NCBI GenBank assembly: GCA_030710605.1
Contig: CP092863.1
Span: 107,804,099-107,868,098 of the forward strand
DNA: 64,000 nucleotides
Reading direction: 5' to 3'
Source: Cordylochernes scorpioides
Lineage: Eukaryota; Arthropoda; Arachnida; Pseudoscorpiones; Chernetidae
How positions within the stretch are numbered: the first letter of the stretch is position 1; every line of letters starts with the position of its first letter. This document shows positions 11,395-22,720 of the stretch, in pieces. The position numbers and the translations under genes were made by a program. The notes beneath the pieces are model-generated. The model was not told the DNA's origin. It ran no database searches and saw nothing but the letters and a program-made list of their open reading frames with translations.

Positions 11395-11480
11395 AAGAAA
11401 AACCTTTATAAAGAGAGGCGTGTTGCCCCTAGAAATGTTGGTTGAATAATAAATTTAGATCCAATATATGCCTTTTATTT
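11395..11480 (+). repeat. FB-E hairpin repeat
   Basis: AACC, TTTATAA, stem GAGAGGC...GCCCCTA, GAAA, TGTT, GGTT follow in the layout of a hammerhead, with AACC/GGTT as stem I. The core lacks the conserved G, so it is decayed. It ends in ATCCAATATATGCC, the FB-E edge. Confidence 0.45.
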
Positions 11481-11499
11481 ATTTATAATTATATGTAAT

Positions 11500-11790
11500 T
11501 CTACTGTCCTCAAATCTTATGTCCATAGTTCATATAAAATAACCATTACGAGAGTCTAGCATCAGTATCACTATAAAAGTAAAATCGAAAAATGAAATAT
11601 AAGAACGGTATGGTAGATTAAAATGGCGAAACCGCTGGGAGGGTTCACTACTGATGAGCCAGGCCCTCCCATTAATTTTTCCATTGCAGTAAGGACAGAA
11701 GAAATTGTTTATTTTCAAAAAGAATCTTACGCGTTTATAATAGTTTCGAATTTTGATAACAGATGGCGCGCTAATGCATTTACAATTGTC
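11500..11790 (+). repeat. FB-A repeat
   Basis: GGCGAAACCGCTGGGAGGG, CTACTGATGAGCCAGG, CATTGCAGTAAGGACAG and an outer AGATGGCGCGCTAATGC box. Confidence 0.8.
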
Positions 11791-11849
11791 TATACATACA
11801 TATTTACAATAAATTTAAGCAGTAAAGAATAGTCATATGATTTTAACAC

Positions 11850-12290
11850 AAGGAGAGAGAACAGAAAACTGTGTACAAAAGAAAGAAATATCTGGCAAAT
11901 TCTACAAACAACATAATAACTTTTTTCATTTAAAAAATAGCTAAAAGCTAGATATAAATTGAACATAATAGTTAGAAATTTATAAAATAATATGTAATCT
12001 TTGTGATGATTATCATTATATTACTCTATTTATTTATTTTGATTATAATTATTATACATTTTATTTCCAAGATCATAGTCTTTTACGAGTTTAATAATAA
12101 TTTCTGACTCGTGCTTTAGATGTTGTACTAAATTCGAAAAATCAAGTGAAAACGCCCTTGTAACCTCTGAACAATTTTTAACGTCTTGCCAAATGCTTTA
12201 TTTTTATTTACTTCTCTTGACGAAGACAAAATATTTTTGTCGAAACGTTGAGAAAATAAAAAACTCTAAATGGCCGAAGTGTCTACTTTT
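11850..12290 (+). repeat. FB-D repeat with near-intact hammerhead
   Basis: Counterpart of 3640-4110 on the other strand. Ribozyme 12212-12254: TTCTC, TTGACGA, A, GACAAAATATTTTTGTC, GAAACGTT, GAGAA. Stem I pairs over 5 bp; the only core change is C3 to T. Confidence 0.65.
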
Positions 12291-12383
12291 CATAGAAATA
12301 ATAACTTAGATTGTGAAATAATTTCAAATGATTTAAAAATATAAACGAATCGAAATAATTCCAAAAAGTGTATTTATTCAATA

Positions 12384-12409
12384 CAAATGGCAAGCTTTCA
12401 AGTGTTAGC
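12384..12409. repeat. inverted repeat, left copy, flanking mariner
   Basis: CAAATGGCAAGCTTTCAAGT plus GTTAGC. The reverse complement, with one mismatch, is at 13576-13601 beyond the mariner. The copy abuts the point where transposase homology stops. Confidence 0.8.
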
Positions 12410-12410
12410 G

Positions 12411-13547
12411 CATAATACGATATCTCGTCAAGCGTAGCGTAACGTCGTCCTTTCATGGGCCTCTTCAGTTTAGGGAACAAGAAAAAGTCACAGGGGGCCA
12501 GTTCTGGGGAATACGGTGGCTGCGGCATCATTAGTGTGTTGTTTTTGGCCAAAAAGTCGCGCACAAGCAACGATGTGTGAGCAGAGGCGTTATCGTGGTG
12601 CAAAAGCCAATTTTTGTTCTTCCACAAATCCGGGCGTTTCTGGCGGATTGCTTCGCGCAAATTGCGCATAACTTGCAGGTAATATTCCTTATTGACCGTT
12701 CTACCCTGTGGCAAGAACTCATGATGCACCACGCCCCTGCAATCGAAGAAAACTGTCAGCAAAACTTTCACATTCGACCGAACTTGGCGCGCTTTTTTCG
12801 GTCTTTGTTCGTGCGGCAGCTTCCATTGAGATGATTGAGCTTTGGTTTCCACGTCATAACCATAAACCCACGCTTCGTCACCAGTTATGACCCTCTGGAG
12901 CAAATTTGGGTCGTCGCGGACAGAGTCCAACATCTCATTAGCAATGTTCATGCGATGCTGTTTTTGGTCGCAATTGAGCAATTTTGGTACGAATTTCGCG
13001 GCGACCCGTCTCATGCCCAAATCATTGATAAAAATATAATGGCACGAGCTAATCGATATGTTTAGGTCCTCAGCAACTTCTCTAACGGTGATTCGACGAT
13101 TGGCCAATATAATTTTCTCCACTTCATTAATTTTTTCGTCTGTTGTTGAAGTGCTCATGCGTCCGGCACGCTCTTCGTCGTTCACATCTTCTCGGCCTTC
13201 TGAGAACATTTTGTACCACCGATAAACGTTGCTTCGGTCCAAGGTAGCTTCTCCGTATGCCACAGTCAACATTCGGAATGCATCCGCGCACTTAATTTCG
13301 TTTTTCACACAAAATTTGATACAGGTTCTTTGATCCATTTTCTTTAATAGGTAAAAATCGAAGACGATCCAAAACACCTGCAAGCAAAGCAGCTGTCAAC
13401 AATTAAGTGAACATTCAAAATGGCCGAGCTTGTCGGCATTAGTGAGAGACATGAGTACCAACATAAAGCCACAAAAGGATCGAAATTCGGATATACATAA
13501 CCCGCGAAAATTCAAAAGTCGCGATACCTTTTGAACACACCTCGTAT
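12411..13547 (-). mobile_element. mariner element, 3' end lost
   Basis: Contains the transposase below and, at 13518-13546, a terminal-looking sequence (minus strand TACGAGGTGTGTTCAAAAGG then TATCGCGAC). The matching terminal repeat is absent at the other side, where homology ends at about 12418. The element therefore cannot be mobilised through normal paired ends. Confidence 0.75.
12418..13338 (-). pseudogene. mariner transposase, C-terminally truncated
   Basis: Cut-and-paste DNA transposase of the mariner DD34D group. The start is taken at MDQRT (13338), not the earlier in-frame Met at 13383, because homology begins there. Residues 1-110 form the paired helix-turn-helix region (VYRWYKMFSEGRE, ITVREVAEDLN). 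The catalytic triad is D154 (TGDEAW), D249 (HHDNASAH) and D284 (SPELAPCDFF), with exactly 34 residues between the last two. Homology continues to RRYATLDEIS (about residue 307) and then stops; the frame runs on in unrelated sequence to 12283. The usual last ~40 residues are missing. The catalytic core has no stop or frameshift, so loss was recent. Confidence 0.92.
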
Positions 13548-13575
13548 GTAAAAAAAACAATTGGCCTGATGATAA

Positions 13576-13601
13576 GCTAACACTTGAAAGCTTGTCATTT
13601 G
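13576..13601. repeat. inverted repeat, right copy, flanking mariner
   Basis: GCTAACACTTGAAAGCTTGT plus CATTTG, reverse complement of 12384-12409 with one mismatch. It lies outside the mariner 5' end. Confidence 0.8.
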
Positions 13602-13737
13602 CTGAAATTCCGCTGGAGTTTTTTTTTCTTTGTTTCAATATTTATGTCAAATATTATTTATTGAATATCAAAAACAAATCTCTAATGTTTTAAATTTGCT
13701 ATACAAATATCTATCAAAAATTTATCTTTATATACAC

Positions 13738-14260
13738 GTATATATACGCTCATGGGAAAACTTAAGGAAGTTGTACCTTTTAGCATGTATATCGGGATTT
13801 AGACAATAACTCTGAAAGATACACTCATGGACAAAACTCAAGGAAGTTGTACCTTTCAGCATGTATATCGAGTTTCAAACAATAACTCTGAAAGATACAC
13901 TCATGGACAAAACTCAAGGAAGTTGTACCTTTTAGCATGTATTTTGGGATTCAGACAATAACTCTTAAAGATACACTCATGGACAAAACTTAAGGAGGTT
14001 GTACCTTTAATCACGTATATCGGGATTCAGACAATAACTCTGAAAGATACACTTATGGACAAAACTTAAAGAAGTTGTACCTTTTAACATGAATATCAGG
14101 ATTCAGACAATAACTCTGAAAGATATTACAGTGACCTTAATTGAAGACATACGAGATAACCAAGTATGAATAAAATTGTCTCCGCCTCCTTAAAAAAAAA
14201 TAATAAATGAAGAGGACCAACAACATCAAAGACCTTCCAATTTCATAAGTATTGTCAATG
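13738..14260 (+). mobile_element. Tc1-type MITE with five 76-bp units
   Basis: Five tandem units each beginning near ACACTCATGGACAAAACTT and containing GAAGTTGTACCTTT, ATATCGGGATT and CAATAACTCTGAAAGA. A shared tail follows (CAGTGACCTTAATTGAAGAC, an A-run, GACATCAAAGAC-type sequence), ending near ATGAGTATA, a weak inverted copy of the start. No transposase is present. Confidence 0.8.
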
Positions 14261-14266
14261 AGTATA

Positions 14267-14707
14267 TCAGTTGACACCAAAAAAGGAAAAAGAAATACAT
14301 AAAACACATAAAAAGATTATGAACGGACTATTTCCCAATAAATAACAAACAAACAAGTAAACGTTGTTAACAAGAACATGAACCAATATAAAAGATGTGA
14401 CCAGCCGAACAGTAGTGGAAAGAGCCAGTGGGACCAAACACTTACAAGAAATCCCCATATCGACCTCAAGATTAAAGGCTCCTCCTCTGTGATTGGAGGA
14501 TAGGGGATTACCGGAAGTGTACCGGGGATTACTATTGATGACTTCTTCAGTACCATTTCCGGTTTTAACCACACACTGCTCTCTGGTAAATCTCTTCACT
14601 GAGGCTTTGTGGAGTCCCGGGAACTCAGTCTTTGGATACATTCTTACATGTGTACTTATACAAACTGTCTCTTCTTTCTTCTCCAACATATATACACTCA
14701 TGGACAA
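14267..14707 (-). CDS. unrecognised 146-residue ORF between two MITEs
   Basis: The frame lies almost exactly in the unique-looking segment (14261-14692) between two inverted MITEs. It has a hydrophobic C-terminal third. A second 85-residue frame overlaps it on the same strand, which argues for chance. No motif recognised. Confidence 0.15.
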   Translation of the reverse strand: MSMSVYMLEKKEETVCISTHVRMYPKTEFPGLHKASVKRFTREQCVVKTGNGTEEVINSNPRYTSGNPLSSNHRGGAFNLEVDMGISCKCLVPLALSTTVRLVTSFILVHVLVNNVYLFVCYLLGNSPFIIFLCVLCISFSFFGVN

Positions 14708-14996
14708 AACTTAAGAAAGTGGGAAGTCTTTGATGTCGACGGTCGTTTTATTATTTTTTCTTAAGAATAAGTAGACAGAGGCAATTTATCTTGTTCCCTC
14801 TTGGTTATCTCGTATGTCTTCAATTAAGGTCACAGTAATATCTTTCAGAGTTATTGTCTGAATCCCGATATACATGCTAAAAGGTACAACTTCCTTAAGT
14901 TTTGTCTCTATGAGTGTATCTTTCAGAGTTATTGTCTGAATCCCGATATACATGCTAAAAGGTACAACTTCCTTAAGTTTTGTCCATGAGTGTATA
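14693..14996 (-). mobile_element. Tc1-type MITE, inverted relative to 13738
   Basis: Starts CACTCATGGACAAAACTTAA, has the tail segment (CTTCAATTAAGGTCACAG) and then two 76-bp units on minus, ending TTTTGTCCATGAGTGTA. Confidence 0.8.
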
Positions 14997-15277
14997 TTTA
15001 TAGATAAAAATATCTATGAAAATATTTGTATGGTAAAATTTAAGATGACAGAGATTTGTGTTTAATATTTCATAAATAGAGAGGACCGCGACAAGACCAA
15101 ACTATGACCCTTCCTAAACAAGGCCAAATACGTTTCTCACAGGTTTTTCGTGGAAAAAGATTTCGATGTACCCCTAATAACCAACTAATGTAAATTTTAC
15201 TTAAAGTCTCAATAAAGGTCGTTTTTTTAGGATATAAAATATAAGATAAATATATTCATGAGTATAGTTATAGTTGG

Positions 15278-15550
15278 ATGTTTTGCCGGAAGAGAATATT
15301 AATATATGAAAATAAAGTTAACCTCTCTCGTCAAAATAGACGCTAAAACTGAGCACCAACTATATTAACTGTTTCCGCAACTGGTGGTTATTTAGTGGAA
15401 ACTTGGTGTTGTGGCTTTGTCACCGACCTGAGTCTGCTATTTTGCAGAAATGGTCAATAGATGGCACTAAGTCTTGACGTCTATTTTGACGGGAGAGGTG
15501 ATCTTTATATATTTATATATCAATATCCTCCCGGCAAAATTTCCATCATA
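15278..15550. repeat. FB-B foldback without ribozyme
   Basis: Outer arms TTTTGCCGGAAGAG and CTCCCGGCAAAATTTCC. Inner arms GTCAAAATAGACGCTAAAAC and its complement GACGTCTATTTTGACGGG. The centre keeps TTGGTGTTGTGGCTTTGTC but the hammerhead segment is deleted. Confidence 0.75.
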
Positions 15551-15784
15551 TTTTGGCATAATTTTGACCCAGCCACTCTAACAGCTAAATATCTATTTGG
15601 AGGATTGTGAATATTCCATTAGAACCCTTCAATTTTTTTTTTAATGTCAACTATGTACAAAATACTTTAACCATATACTTGTTTATAAATTAATAAAAAC
15701 AGTTCCACTCCATCTATATATAGGAAATTACAAAATTAAGACATGAATGTCTCTTTTACACACTAAAACACACTTCTAATGTCC

Positions 15785-16200
15785 TTATTGCGGTTTTAAA
15801 AATATAGTTAGGGGTTGGCTCATCAGAGTGGTGAACCTTGCAATATTCGCAGTAAGGACAGTAGAAGTTTGTTTCATGTTAAAAAGAAACATTCGTGTCT
15901 CAATTTTGTAATTTTCTCTCCATAAATATGTGGCGACTACACTTTGCTTCAGCGAGCACGAACTAGGACGGCCTCGGCAACCGCGAGCGTCAACCTGACT
16001 ACGCATGCGCGCGGAACGTCATCAGATACTCTGGCCACTCGGCGGTAAACATCTAGGCTAACTCCGACGGCCGTTACTTCAACCGTTGCTTCTTTTCTAT
16101 TTCTATATTTCTGGCTTTAAATAAATTAATTTTAATTATAATTTTATCAGAGCAGCCTTTCCACAGCCACACCAACACATCACGCAACAATACTACAAAT
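15785..16200. repeat. FB-A fragment and adjoining GC-richer stretch
   Basis: 15785-15870 is a rearranged FB-A (GGCTCATCAGAGTGGTGAAC, CGCAGTAAGGACAGTAG). The following 15920-16080 is unusually GC-rich (CGCATGCGCGCGGAACG, CACTCGGCGGTAAAC) with no recognised function. Confidence 0.45.
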
Positions 16201-16819
16201 ATATATAATAGAGTTATTTTAAATAAAATATTTTCTATATAATGACAAAAACTTATTTTTATACTGTAAAAACATTAAACAAATAAAATAACTGATTATA
16301 ATAAAATATAAGTGAAAAAACCATAATATATGTCGCATTAATAATACAAAGTAAAAAAAATTCACCTGAGAAAAATAAAGAATAAAATAATAAAGAGCAT
16401 AAAGAAAAATGTTTATGAGAGTAAAAAATAATAAAGTCATAGAGTTTTTTTATCCCAAATTTAAATCGGGTCACCCTGGTTAGTCAATTAAAATCTGAGG
16501 GAAGTGCTGATGCTTTTTGAATTGAAATGAGGAGATAAAAGTGTGAGATTGGGGCTGTGAGTGGGGGATTTTATCTTCTTTCTTTGAGATACGGCTGGAT
16601 AGATATATATTGTGTGAGACCTTACATAGACACTAAAAAGAGAAAAATAATTTTAATATATATATATATTCTTTCTATAAATTGTTACTTTTAGTTTTGT
16701 TTTATAAAATATATTCTTCATTTTATTTTTAAATCATTGAAAGAATTAATGATATTCATCAAAATATTTTTTGGTTAAATATCAATAAAAATTAATATAA
16801 CAAAGATATATATGAAAGC

Positions 16820-17060
16820 CATTTCTAAGATTCCATCCTTCAGTGTAGCATATAAAAGCAGAATGATCCAATACAGTATTAGAGCTCTGAGAAGCGGTCT
16901 GGTGGATTAAATTGGCGAAACCGCTGGGAGGGTTTACCACTGATGAGCCAAGCCCTCCCAATATATCTTTTCATCGCAGTAAGGACAGTAGAAGTTTGTT
17001 TTATGTATAAAAGAAACATTCGCGCTTTCAAATCCTTTTATTTTATAAAGATATATATAT
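16820..17060 (+). repeat. FB-A repeat
   Basis: GAGCTCTGAGAAGCGGTC, GGCGAAACCGCTGGGAGGG, TTTACCACTGATGAGCC, CATCGCAGTAAGGACAG. Confidence 0.8.
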
Positions 17061-17118
17061 TTGTTTTTTGGGAAATTCGACTGATTTCATATCAAATAAT
17101 GCTAATAAATCGAAACGG

Positions 17119-17164
17119 TTTTTGTACTGATGAAGGCCACAATCCCGAAACCATGGTATACAGG
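17119..17164 (+). ncRNA. hammerhead, FB-B2 type, weak stem II
   Basis: Core CTGATGA is intact and GAAACCATGGTA follows. Stem I arms TTTGTA and TACAGG pair with G-U wobbles. Stem II (AGGCCACAATCCC) has only about two pairs. Downstream is the family segment with AAAACTGGTGTTGTGGC. Confidence 0.5.
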
Positions 17165-17449
17165 TTGTAGGCTATTGTCTGAATTTATCAAAACTGGTGT
17201 TGTGGCTTATTCTTTATCATCACCATTACGTTACCGTTGTTTTAATATGTGTGTTTGAAAAAAATAAAAAATAGAAAAGGTTAGTAACTTTTTAATACAA
17301 TATAAAGGATTGCGGTGTATGATTATAAAGTAATACTTAAAGCCTCCCCGCATAAGTTTCTTTTTTTGTGAAAATCAATATTAATTTCAAAGAGAAATAT
17401 GTACTATTTCTAACTTTTTGGATGACGTATGAAAAGGTTGAATATATGA

Positions 17450-17600
17450 AGAGTAATGGTCTATATATGATTGGATGACGTATGAAAGGGTGAAAATGTG
17501 AAGAGTAATGGCGAACGGAAAAATAAAAGTGTCCAGGGGCGGGAATCGAACTCACAACCTTCTGCTTACCGGGCAGGTGCCATGTCCAAAAAGGCATAAT
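17450..17600 (-). mobile_element. tRNA-derived SINE (family 1)
   Basis: Head at about 17530-17600 reads, on minus, CATGGCACCTGCCCGGTAAG and GTGAGTTCGATTCCCGCC; the acceptor-side start is interrupted. Confidence 0.65.
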
Positions 17601-17629
17601 CTGACCGCTCACATGGGTAATTTAGATTT

Positions 17630-17790
17630 ACGTTCAGCTATATATATATATGTTGTAGCTTTGTCACCGACCTGAGTCCGCTAGTTTATGGCGACAGTCA
17701 ATAGATGACATCTAGTTTTGACGTCTATTTTGAAGGGAGAGGTGCCCTATGTTTTTATAGATCAATTTCCTCACCGAACTATTTCCATAT
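17630..17790. repeat. FB-B right-arm fragment
   Basis: GTTGTAGCTTTGTCACCGAC, AATAGATGACATCTAGTTTT and GACGTCTATTTTGAAGGGAG: half of an FB-B element without the ribozyme. Confidence 0.65.
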
Positions 17791-18049
17791 ATGTATATAT
17801 GAAATATGAATATATATAAAAATATATATATTTTTTGAAATATATCTTGATCAAACTATATCAAAGCTATTAGCTATAATTTGCACAATGGGGAACTGTT
17901 TTAAATACTATTTTATGACACATATATTAAACGAAAAAATTTGCATAAACTATTATTTTACATATTATTTTACTTTTTTGTTGTTTAATCCTAAATTTTT
18001 CCTATATAATATTTACATATTTTATAATACAATATAATGCGGCTTATGA

Positions 18050-18960
18050 TTGTAGATTGACATTTGAAATTATCCCGCATTGTGTTTCTTTTGAATGAAA
18101 AATCTAAATTCATTTTGAGGAGAAATAACGACTATTTCCAACCTTAGGGATGAAGTATGAAAGGATTAATTGGGAAGAGTAATGAGATAAATGGAAAAGT
18201 AAAAGTATCCAGGGATGGGAATCGAACCCACAGTGTTCCACTTACCGGGCAGATGCCATGTCCACTAGACTACCCTGGACATATTTCTCAGTTCGTAAAT
18301 ATTATATAAAGTAATTTATAATACAATATAATGCGGCTTGTGATTGTAGATTAACATTTGAATATTATCCCGCATGAGTTTCTTTTGAATGTAAAATCGA
18401 AATTTTTATTTTAAGGAGAAACAACGACTATTTCCAACCTTAGGAACATGCCTAGTGGACATGACATCTGCCCGGTAAGCGGAACACTATGGGTTCGATT
18501 CCCATCCCTGAATACTTTTATTTTTTCGTTTATTATTACTCTTCACAATTCATCCTTTCATACTTCATCCCTAAGGTTAGAAATAATCGTTGTTTTTACT
18601 TAAAATAAATATTTCGATTTTTCATTCAAAAGAAACACATGCGGGATAATTTCAAATGTCAATCTACAATCATAAGCCACATTATATTGTGTGTATTATA
18701 AATTACTTTATGTATTATTTACGAACGGAAAAATATGTCCAGGGTAGCCTTGTGGACATGGCATCTGCGCGGTAAGCGGAACACTATGGGTTCGATTCCC
18801 ATCCATGGATCCATGGACACTTTTATTTTTCCGTTTATCATTACTCTTCACAATTCATCCTTTCATACTTCATTGTTTCTCCTTGAAATAAAAATTTCGA
18901 TTTTTCATTCAAAAGAAACACATGACGGGATAATTTCAAATGTCAATATACATTTACATA
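18050..18960. mobile_element. cluster of three tRNA SINEs (family 1), some inverted
   Basis: tRNA-like heads lie at about 18215-18280 (minus), 18440-18515 (plus) and 18740-18815 (plus). Tails with ATAATGCGGCTTATGATTG or its complement point outward, so the first two copies form an inverted pair with a near-perfect long stem. Confidence 0.7.
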
Positions 18961-19739
18961 TTTTTTACAATATATCACCAACAGTTCATTAGAATTCGAA
19001 ATGAATAGCTTGGTGAAATACAATATCATCTGCTAATTATAAAACACAAACTATTAGTGAAAGAAAAAAAGTGGAATCGTTTTCCTTTTTAATTAGTCTT
19101 CGAGAATTTTCAGACGATTCTTTTAAAGAAAGTTGCTCAAACATGGCGGAAATATTAATTTTTAATCAGAAGATGTGTATTGTATTTCTGTGGCAAGCAA
19201 CCGAGACTTTTAATTATAAATCCTGTCTTATTAAATTAATCTTAACATTATTCTTCTGCTCTTTTTTTATCTTTATTATTTTTTCTTTTTTTTTCAAATT
19301 ATGTTCTGCTATTAATTATTTACTTCTACAGATTGTGTTAATGAAAATTTGGTTTATTTTTCGTTTAATAGGATTTTTTTTTGTAATTATTAATTATTTC
19401 GAAATAATATTTTCTTATTTTTTTGGGTTGGGGAACAGAGTTGTTTTTTTGATATTTTGGAGTGTATTAATATTGCCACGTGGAAAATTAGGGAAGACAA
19501 AAACTTCAGGAGGAAACAAAATTTATTTCAGGGGAGGACAAACTAAGAAAGGTAAACAAAAGATAAGCCACGAGGGAAATTTACAGAGTCGCAAGTTATA
19601 AAAATAAAAATGACCACTCTGTTAAATAAAAAATAATAAAATTAAGAAATACTATGTTACATAAATAAAATTAATAAATGCTATGTTACAATATCATTGG
19701 TTTATTGGTGTGCTATTAACAATATTAATAAAAAAGCAA

Positions 19740-19935
19740 TAACGCGCCATCTATATATTAAAAAATGAAAACATTATGAAACGTGAGTGTTTCTTTCATA
19801 ATTAAATCAAACTTCTACTATCCTTACTGCGATGATAAAGTATTAGGGAGGGCTTGGCTCATCAGTGGTAAACCCTCTCAGCGGTTTCGCCAATTTATTC
19901 TACCAGACCGCTTCTTCAGAGCTCTAATACTGTAT
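19740..19935 (-). repeat. FB-A repeat
   Basis: Reverse orientation: TTACTGCGATGATAAAG, GGCTTGGCTCATCAGTGG, CTCAGCGGTTTCGCC, AGAGCTCTAATACTG. The outer ACGCGCCATCTATATA box matches other copies. Confidence 0.75.
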
Positions 19936-20047
19936 TAACAATATGCAAATGTCTATACTGGAATGTTAAAACTATTCGAAGGACTTTGGTATATCAGTTG
20001 AATAAAAGGGGAAAATTAAACTGGCGAAACCGCTGGAAGGGATTACT

Positions 20048-20370
20048 ATTAATGAAAGGGGGTCGGTGGAAGGCTGGTTAAACCGTTTGGTTTTCGACCA
20101 CTAGGACCCGGGTTCGATTCCCGCATTGGACACTTTTTTCTGTTTAAAGAAAAAAAATGCTCCAATGGCCCCCGATTCTTGCAAAAGTCCAACCCCACCA
20201 GCGAGTGCAAGTAACCAAACGGGGCTTTGGCATTAGTAAGTGCAAAGTCGAACTGCTTTTCACATGTGTAGACATGTGGTGCACTTACAGTAAAAGCAGT
20301 CGCTAACTACCCACCATGATTATCATGGCCTGTACCACGTGTACTAGGGATAAGCAAAAAAAAAAAACTA
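20048..20370 (+). mobile_element. tRNA-derived SINE (family 2)
   Basis: The head has GGAAGGCTGGTTAAACC and a B box ACCCGGGTTCGATTCCC. The body has CCCGATTCTTGCAAAAGTCC and CATGATTATCATGGCC, and it ends in an A-run. Other copies: 28360-28600 (plus), 43985-44290 (minus), and fragments at 27695, 30850, 45085 and 50920. Confidence 0.7.
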
Positions 20371-20589
20371 TTAATGAGCCTGGTCCTCTCAACTTTATTT
20401 TATTGTAACAGAGACACAATATAGATGAGAGAAAAGATAATGTTAATAAAAAACATTATTTATATAAAAAATAGATAAATGTACATTGATTTCTACTGTC
20501 CATAAAGCTTATGTCTATAGTTACCTTAAATATAAGAATTTATCTAAAGAGAGTCGGATATACAAGCAGAATATTTTTCAATAGATTAA

Positions 20590-20690
20590 ACTGGCGAAAC
20601 CGCTGGCAGTGTTCACCACTGATGAGCCAACCCATCACATTTAATAACTTTAATCATTACAGTAAGGTCTGTAAATTATAATATTCGATA
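20590..20690 (+). repeat. FB-A fragment
   Basis: GGCGAAACCGCTGGCAGTG, TTCACCACTGATGAGCCAAC, CATTACAGTAAGG. Core spacing is identical to other copies despite base changes. Confidence 0.7.
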
Positions 20691-21103
20691 TTATTGTAAC
20701 GTAAAAAATTTAAGACAAACTTCAAGATAACAAGGTAATTTATTTATGGGAAGAACAAATCAGCATTTATAAAATACCAGATAAGCAATGAGGGAATTTA
20801 AAAGAGTGTAGCACAAATATATTTATCAAAATATATGTGATATCTTGGGACCTCTGGGACCAGTGTTACCTGATGCTAGACGAACCTCGATGTCAACTCT
20901 ACCGTGCAGTCGTGGTGGAAGGCGACACAGCTGGGCCAAAGGTGAAATAAACAAACAGAGATTCCACTAAGAAGCGTCTGACGTCAAGAAGGAATGGGAC
21001 GAGGAGAGAGAGAGATCTTTAGAGCAAGTGTTACCGTTGGGATCCAAGCGCAGACTGCCTAACCTAGGTTCTCGATTTAACACCAAGACCTTTCTTCTTT
21101 TTA

Positions 21104-21245
21104 ATTGGTAGGAAGATGTCACGTGGCCGTTGGCTATTGGTTGACCTACTTAGGTATTGTTTCCTAATTGGTGGGACTATGTCACGTGGCCGTTGGCTAT
21201 TGGTTGACCTACTTAGGTATGGTTTCCTAATTGGTAGGAATATGT
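21104..21245. repeat. tandem duplication with CCAAT-like motifs
   Basis: A unit of about 71 bp (AATTGGTAGGAAGATGTC, ACGTGGCCGTTGGCTATTGG, TTGACCTACTTAGGTA) is present twice with a third partial start. The repeated TATTGG/ACGTGG words could be promoter-like; no gene follows. Confidence 0.6.
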
Positions 21246-21689
21246 CTTTTGTCGGAAGATATATCCGGCCTTGCCCAGGAAATACTGGCCGTTAAACTCG
21301 ACTTTTATGATTTCCGCGATTCATAAAATTGACTGTAAATTTATTAATAGTGGTGCTGGCTTTAAGCCTCTTTGCTAGGCCTTACTTCTACGCTCACCTA
21401 AGCCTGATTAGTTTTAACCTTAATTTTCTCCTGTTAGTCTCCATTCCTTCTATCTGTACAGTTGCTATACTTTATTAGATTCTTACGCGGTACAGATTGA
21501 TGTTAGTTGAGGCTTTCTATTTGCAGTACATAAGAAGTTATATACAGTCATGGGGTGGAACATGTGGTAGTAGATATCTAGACTATTTACAACAATTCCA
21601 TGGTCTTAAATCATCACATATATGTTCGTAAAATAAAAAATTATTTTTCTACGATATTTATTATAAGAAACACATTGCTAATATATCTG

Positions 21690-21718
<29 letters not shown>

Positions 21719-21725
<7 letters not shown>

Positions 21726-21812
21726 TGGCGTCTGGTTTTGACGTCTATTTTGACGAGAGAGGCGACCCTTGTCTCTTTAGATCAATATCCTCCTGGCAAA
21801 ATTTCCATCTAT
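21719..21812. repeat. FB-B terminal arm
   Basis: AGATGGCGTCTGGTTTTGAC, GTCTATTTTGACGAGAGAGG and TCCTGGCAAAATTTCCATC: one arm only, next to an (AT)n run. Confidence 0.7.
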
Positions 21813-21819
21813 ATATATA

Positions 21820-22316
21820 TCGTAATTTAAACAATGTGATATGTAAGTAACAAAGTATAACGTCTTTTCTAGTCGTCTCAAAGTGACACCAGTTTGCCAC
21901 CGGACCCCAGGGGAGGGGAGGATGACCCACATAAGACTAACCAATGAGCATCAACACCCGGGGGATCCAGAGAGGGACAAAAAGGGGCGTTTTGTCCGGA
22001 TGTAGGAGTTAGGTTACAGTGGATATTTCTGACAGGCCCGCTCAGTACTAGGTCCGTGGTCATCTCACGGCGGCCCTCATGGCCGCCGTTTTGACTCCTC
22101 TCTGCTCTCGCGACTTCATGCAGGACGCCGAGCTTTCCTCAGTTAATCCTCAACTTTCCCCTGGTTCTGGTGCCACGTGAGACGTACTAGGAGAGCGTCT
22201 TTTGATCCCAAACTTTGTCCTTACTGTCCCGTGCGGACTTCCCACTCTGCACGCCTTGCCACTCAACCCCGACTGCTTCCAACTCACTTGCTGTCTTACC
22301 CAGGTTTACGACATGT
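21820..22316 (+). repeat. GC-richer repeat with TCGTAA ends, copy 1
   Basis: Runs from TATCGTAATTTAAACAATG to GGTTTACGACATG; the ends are weak inverted repeats. The interior (GGCGGCCCTCATGGCCGCCG, GAGACGTACTAGGAGAGC) is collinear with 45485-45937, which is in the same orientation. A 72-residue frame is shared but is disturbed by single-base indels between copies, so it is not a conserved protein. Confidence 0.65.
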
Positions 22317-22569
22317 ATATATTAAAAAGGCATTCCTGACCACGAGCCCATATGCTTTTTATATGGCAGAGCTCCATCTAGTGGAGCAAAAATAAACTAA
22401 ACGTTTATATAACTTGTTCCCTGATATTTAGTCAACCCAATTTATAAATTTTATAAATATTGATTTGTGCTTGCCATAAATAAATTACCTTGTTATCTTG
22501 AAGTTTGTCTTTTCTACAATTTTTACGTTACAATAATACCGAATATTATCATTTACATACCTTTCTGTA

Positions 22570-22720
22570 ATGATTAAAGTTATTAAATGTGATGGGATGG
22601 CTCATCAGTGGTGGACACTATCAGCGGTTTTGCCAGTTTAATCAATTGAAAAATATTCTGCTTGTATATCCGACTCTTTAAAGAAATTATTATATTTAAG
22701 AAACTATAGACATAAGTTTT
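22570..22720 (-). repeat. FB-A repeat
   Basis: GGCTCATCAGTGGTGGACAC and TATCAGCGGTTTTGCCAG on plus, i.e. the FB-A core on minus. Confidence 0.7.

Noticed and set aside
12531..13065. Several ORFs on both strands within the mariner
   Set aside because: Shadows of the transposase frame.
19071..19601. 176-residue ORF with hydrophobic segments
   Set aside because: Phe/Ile/Leu-rich translation of T-rich DNA, no motif, and the last third overlaps AT-rich sequence resembling other repeats; best explained as chance.
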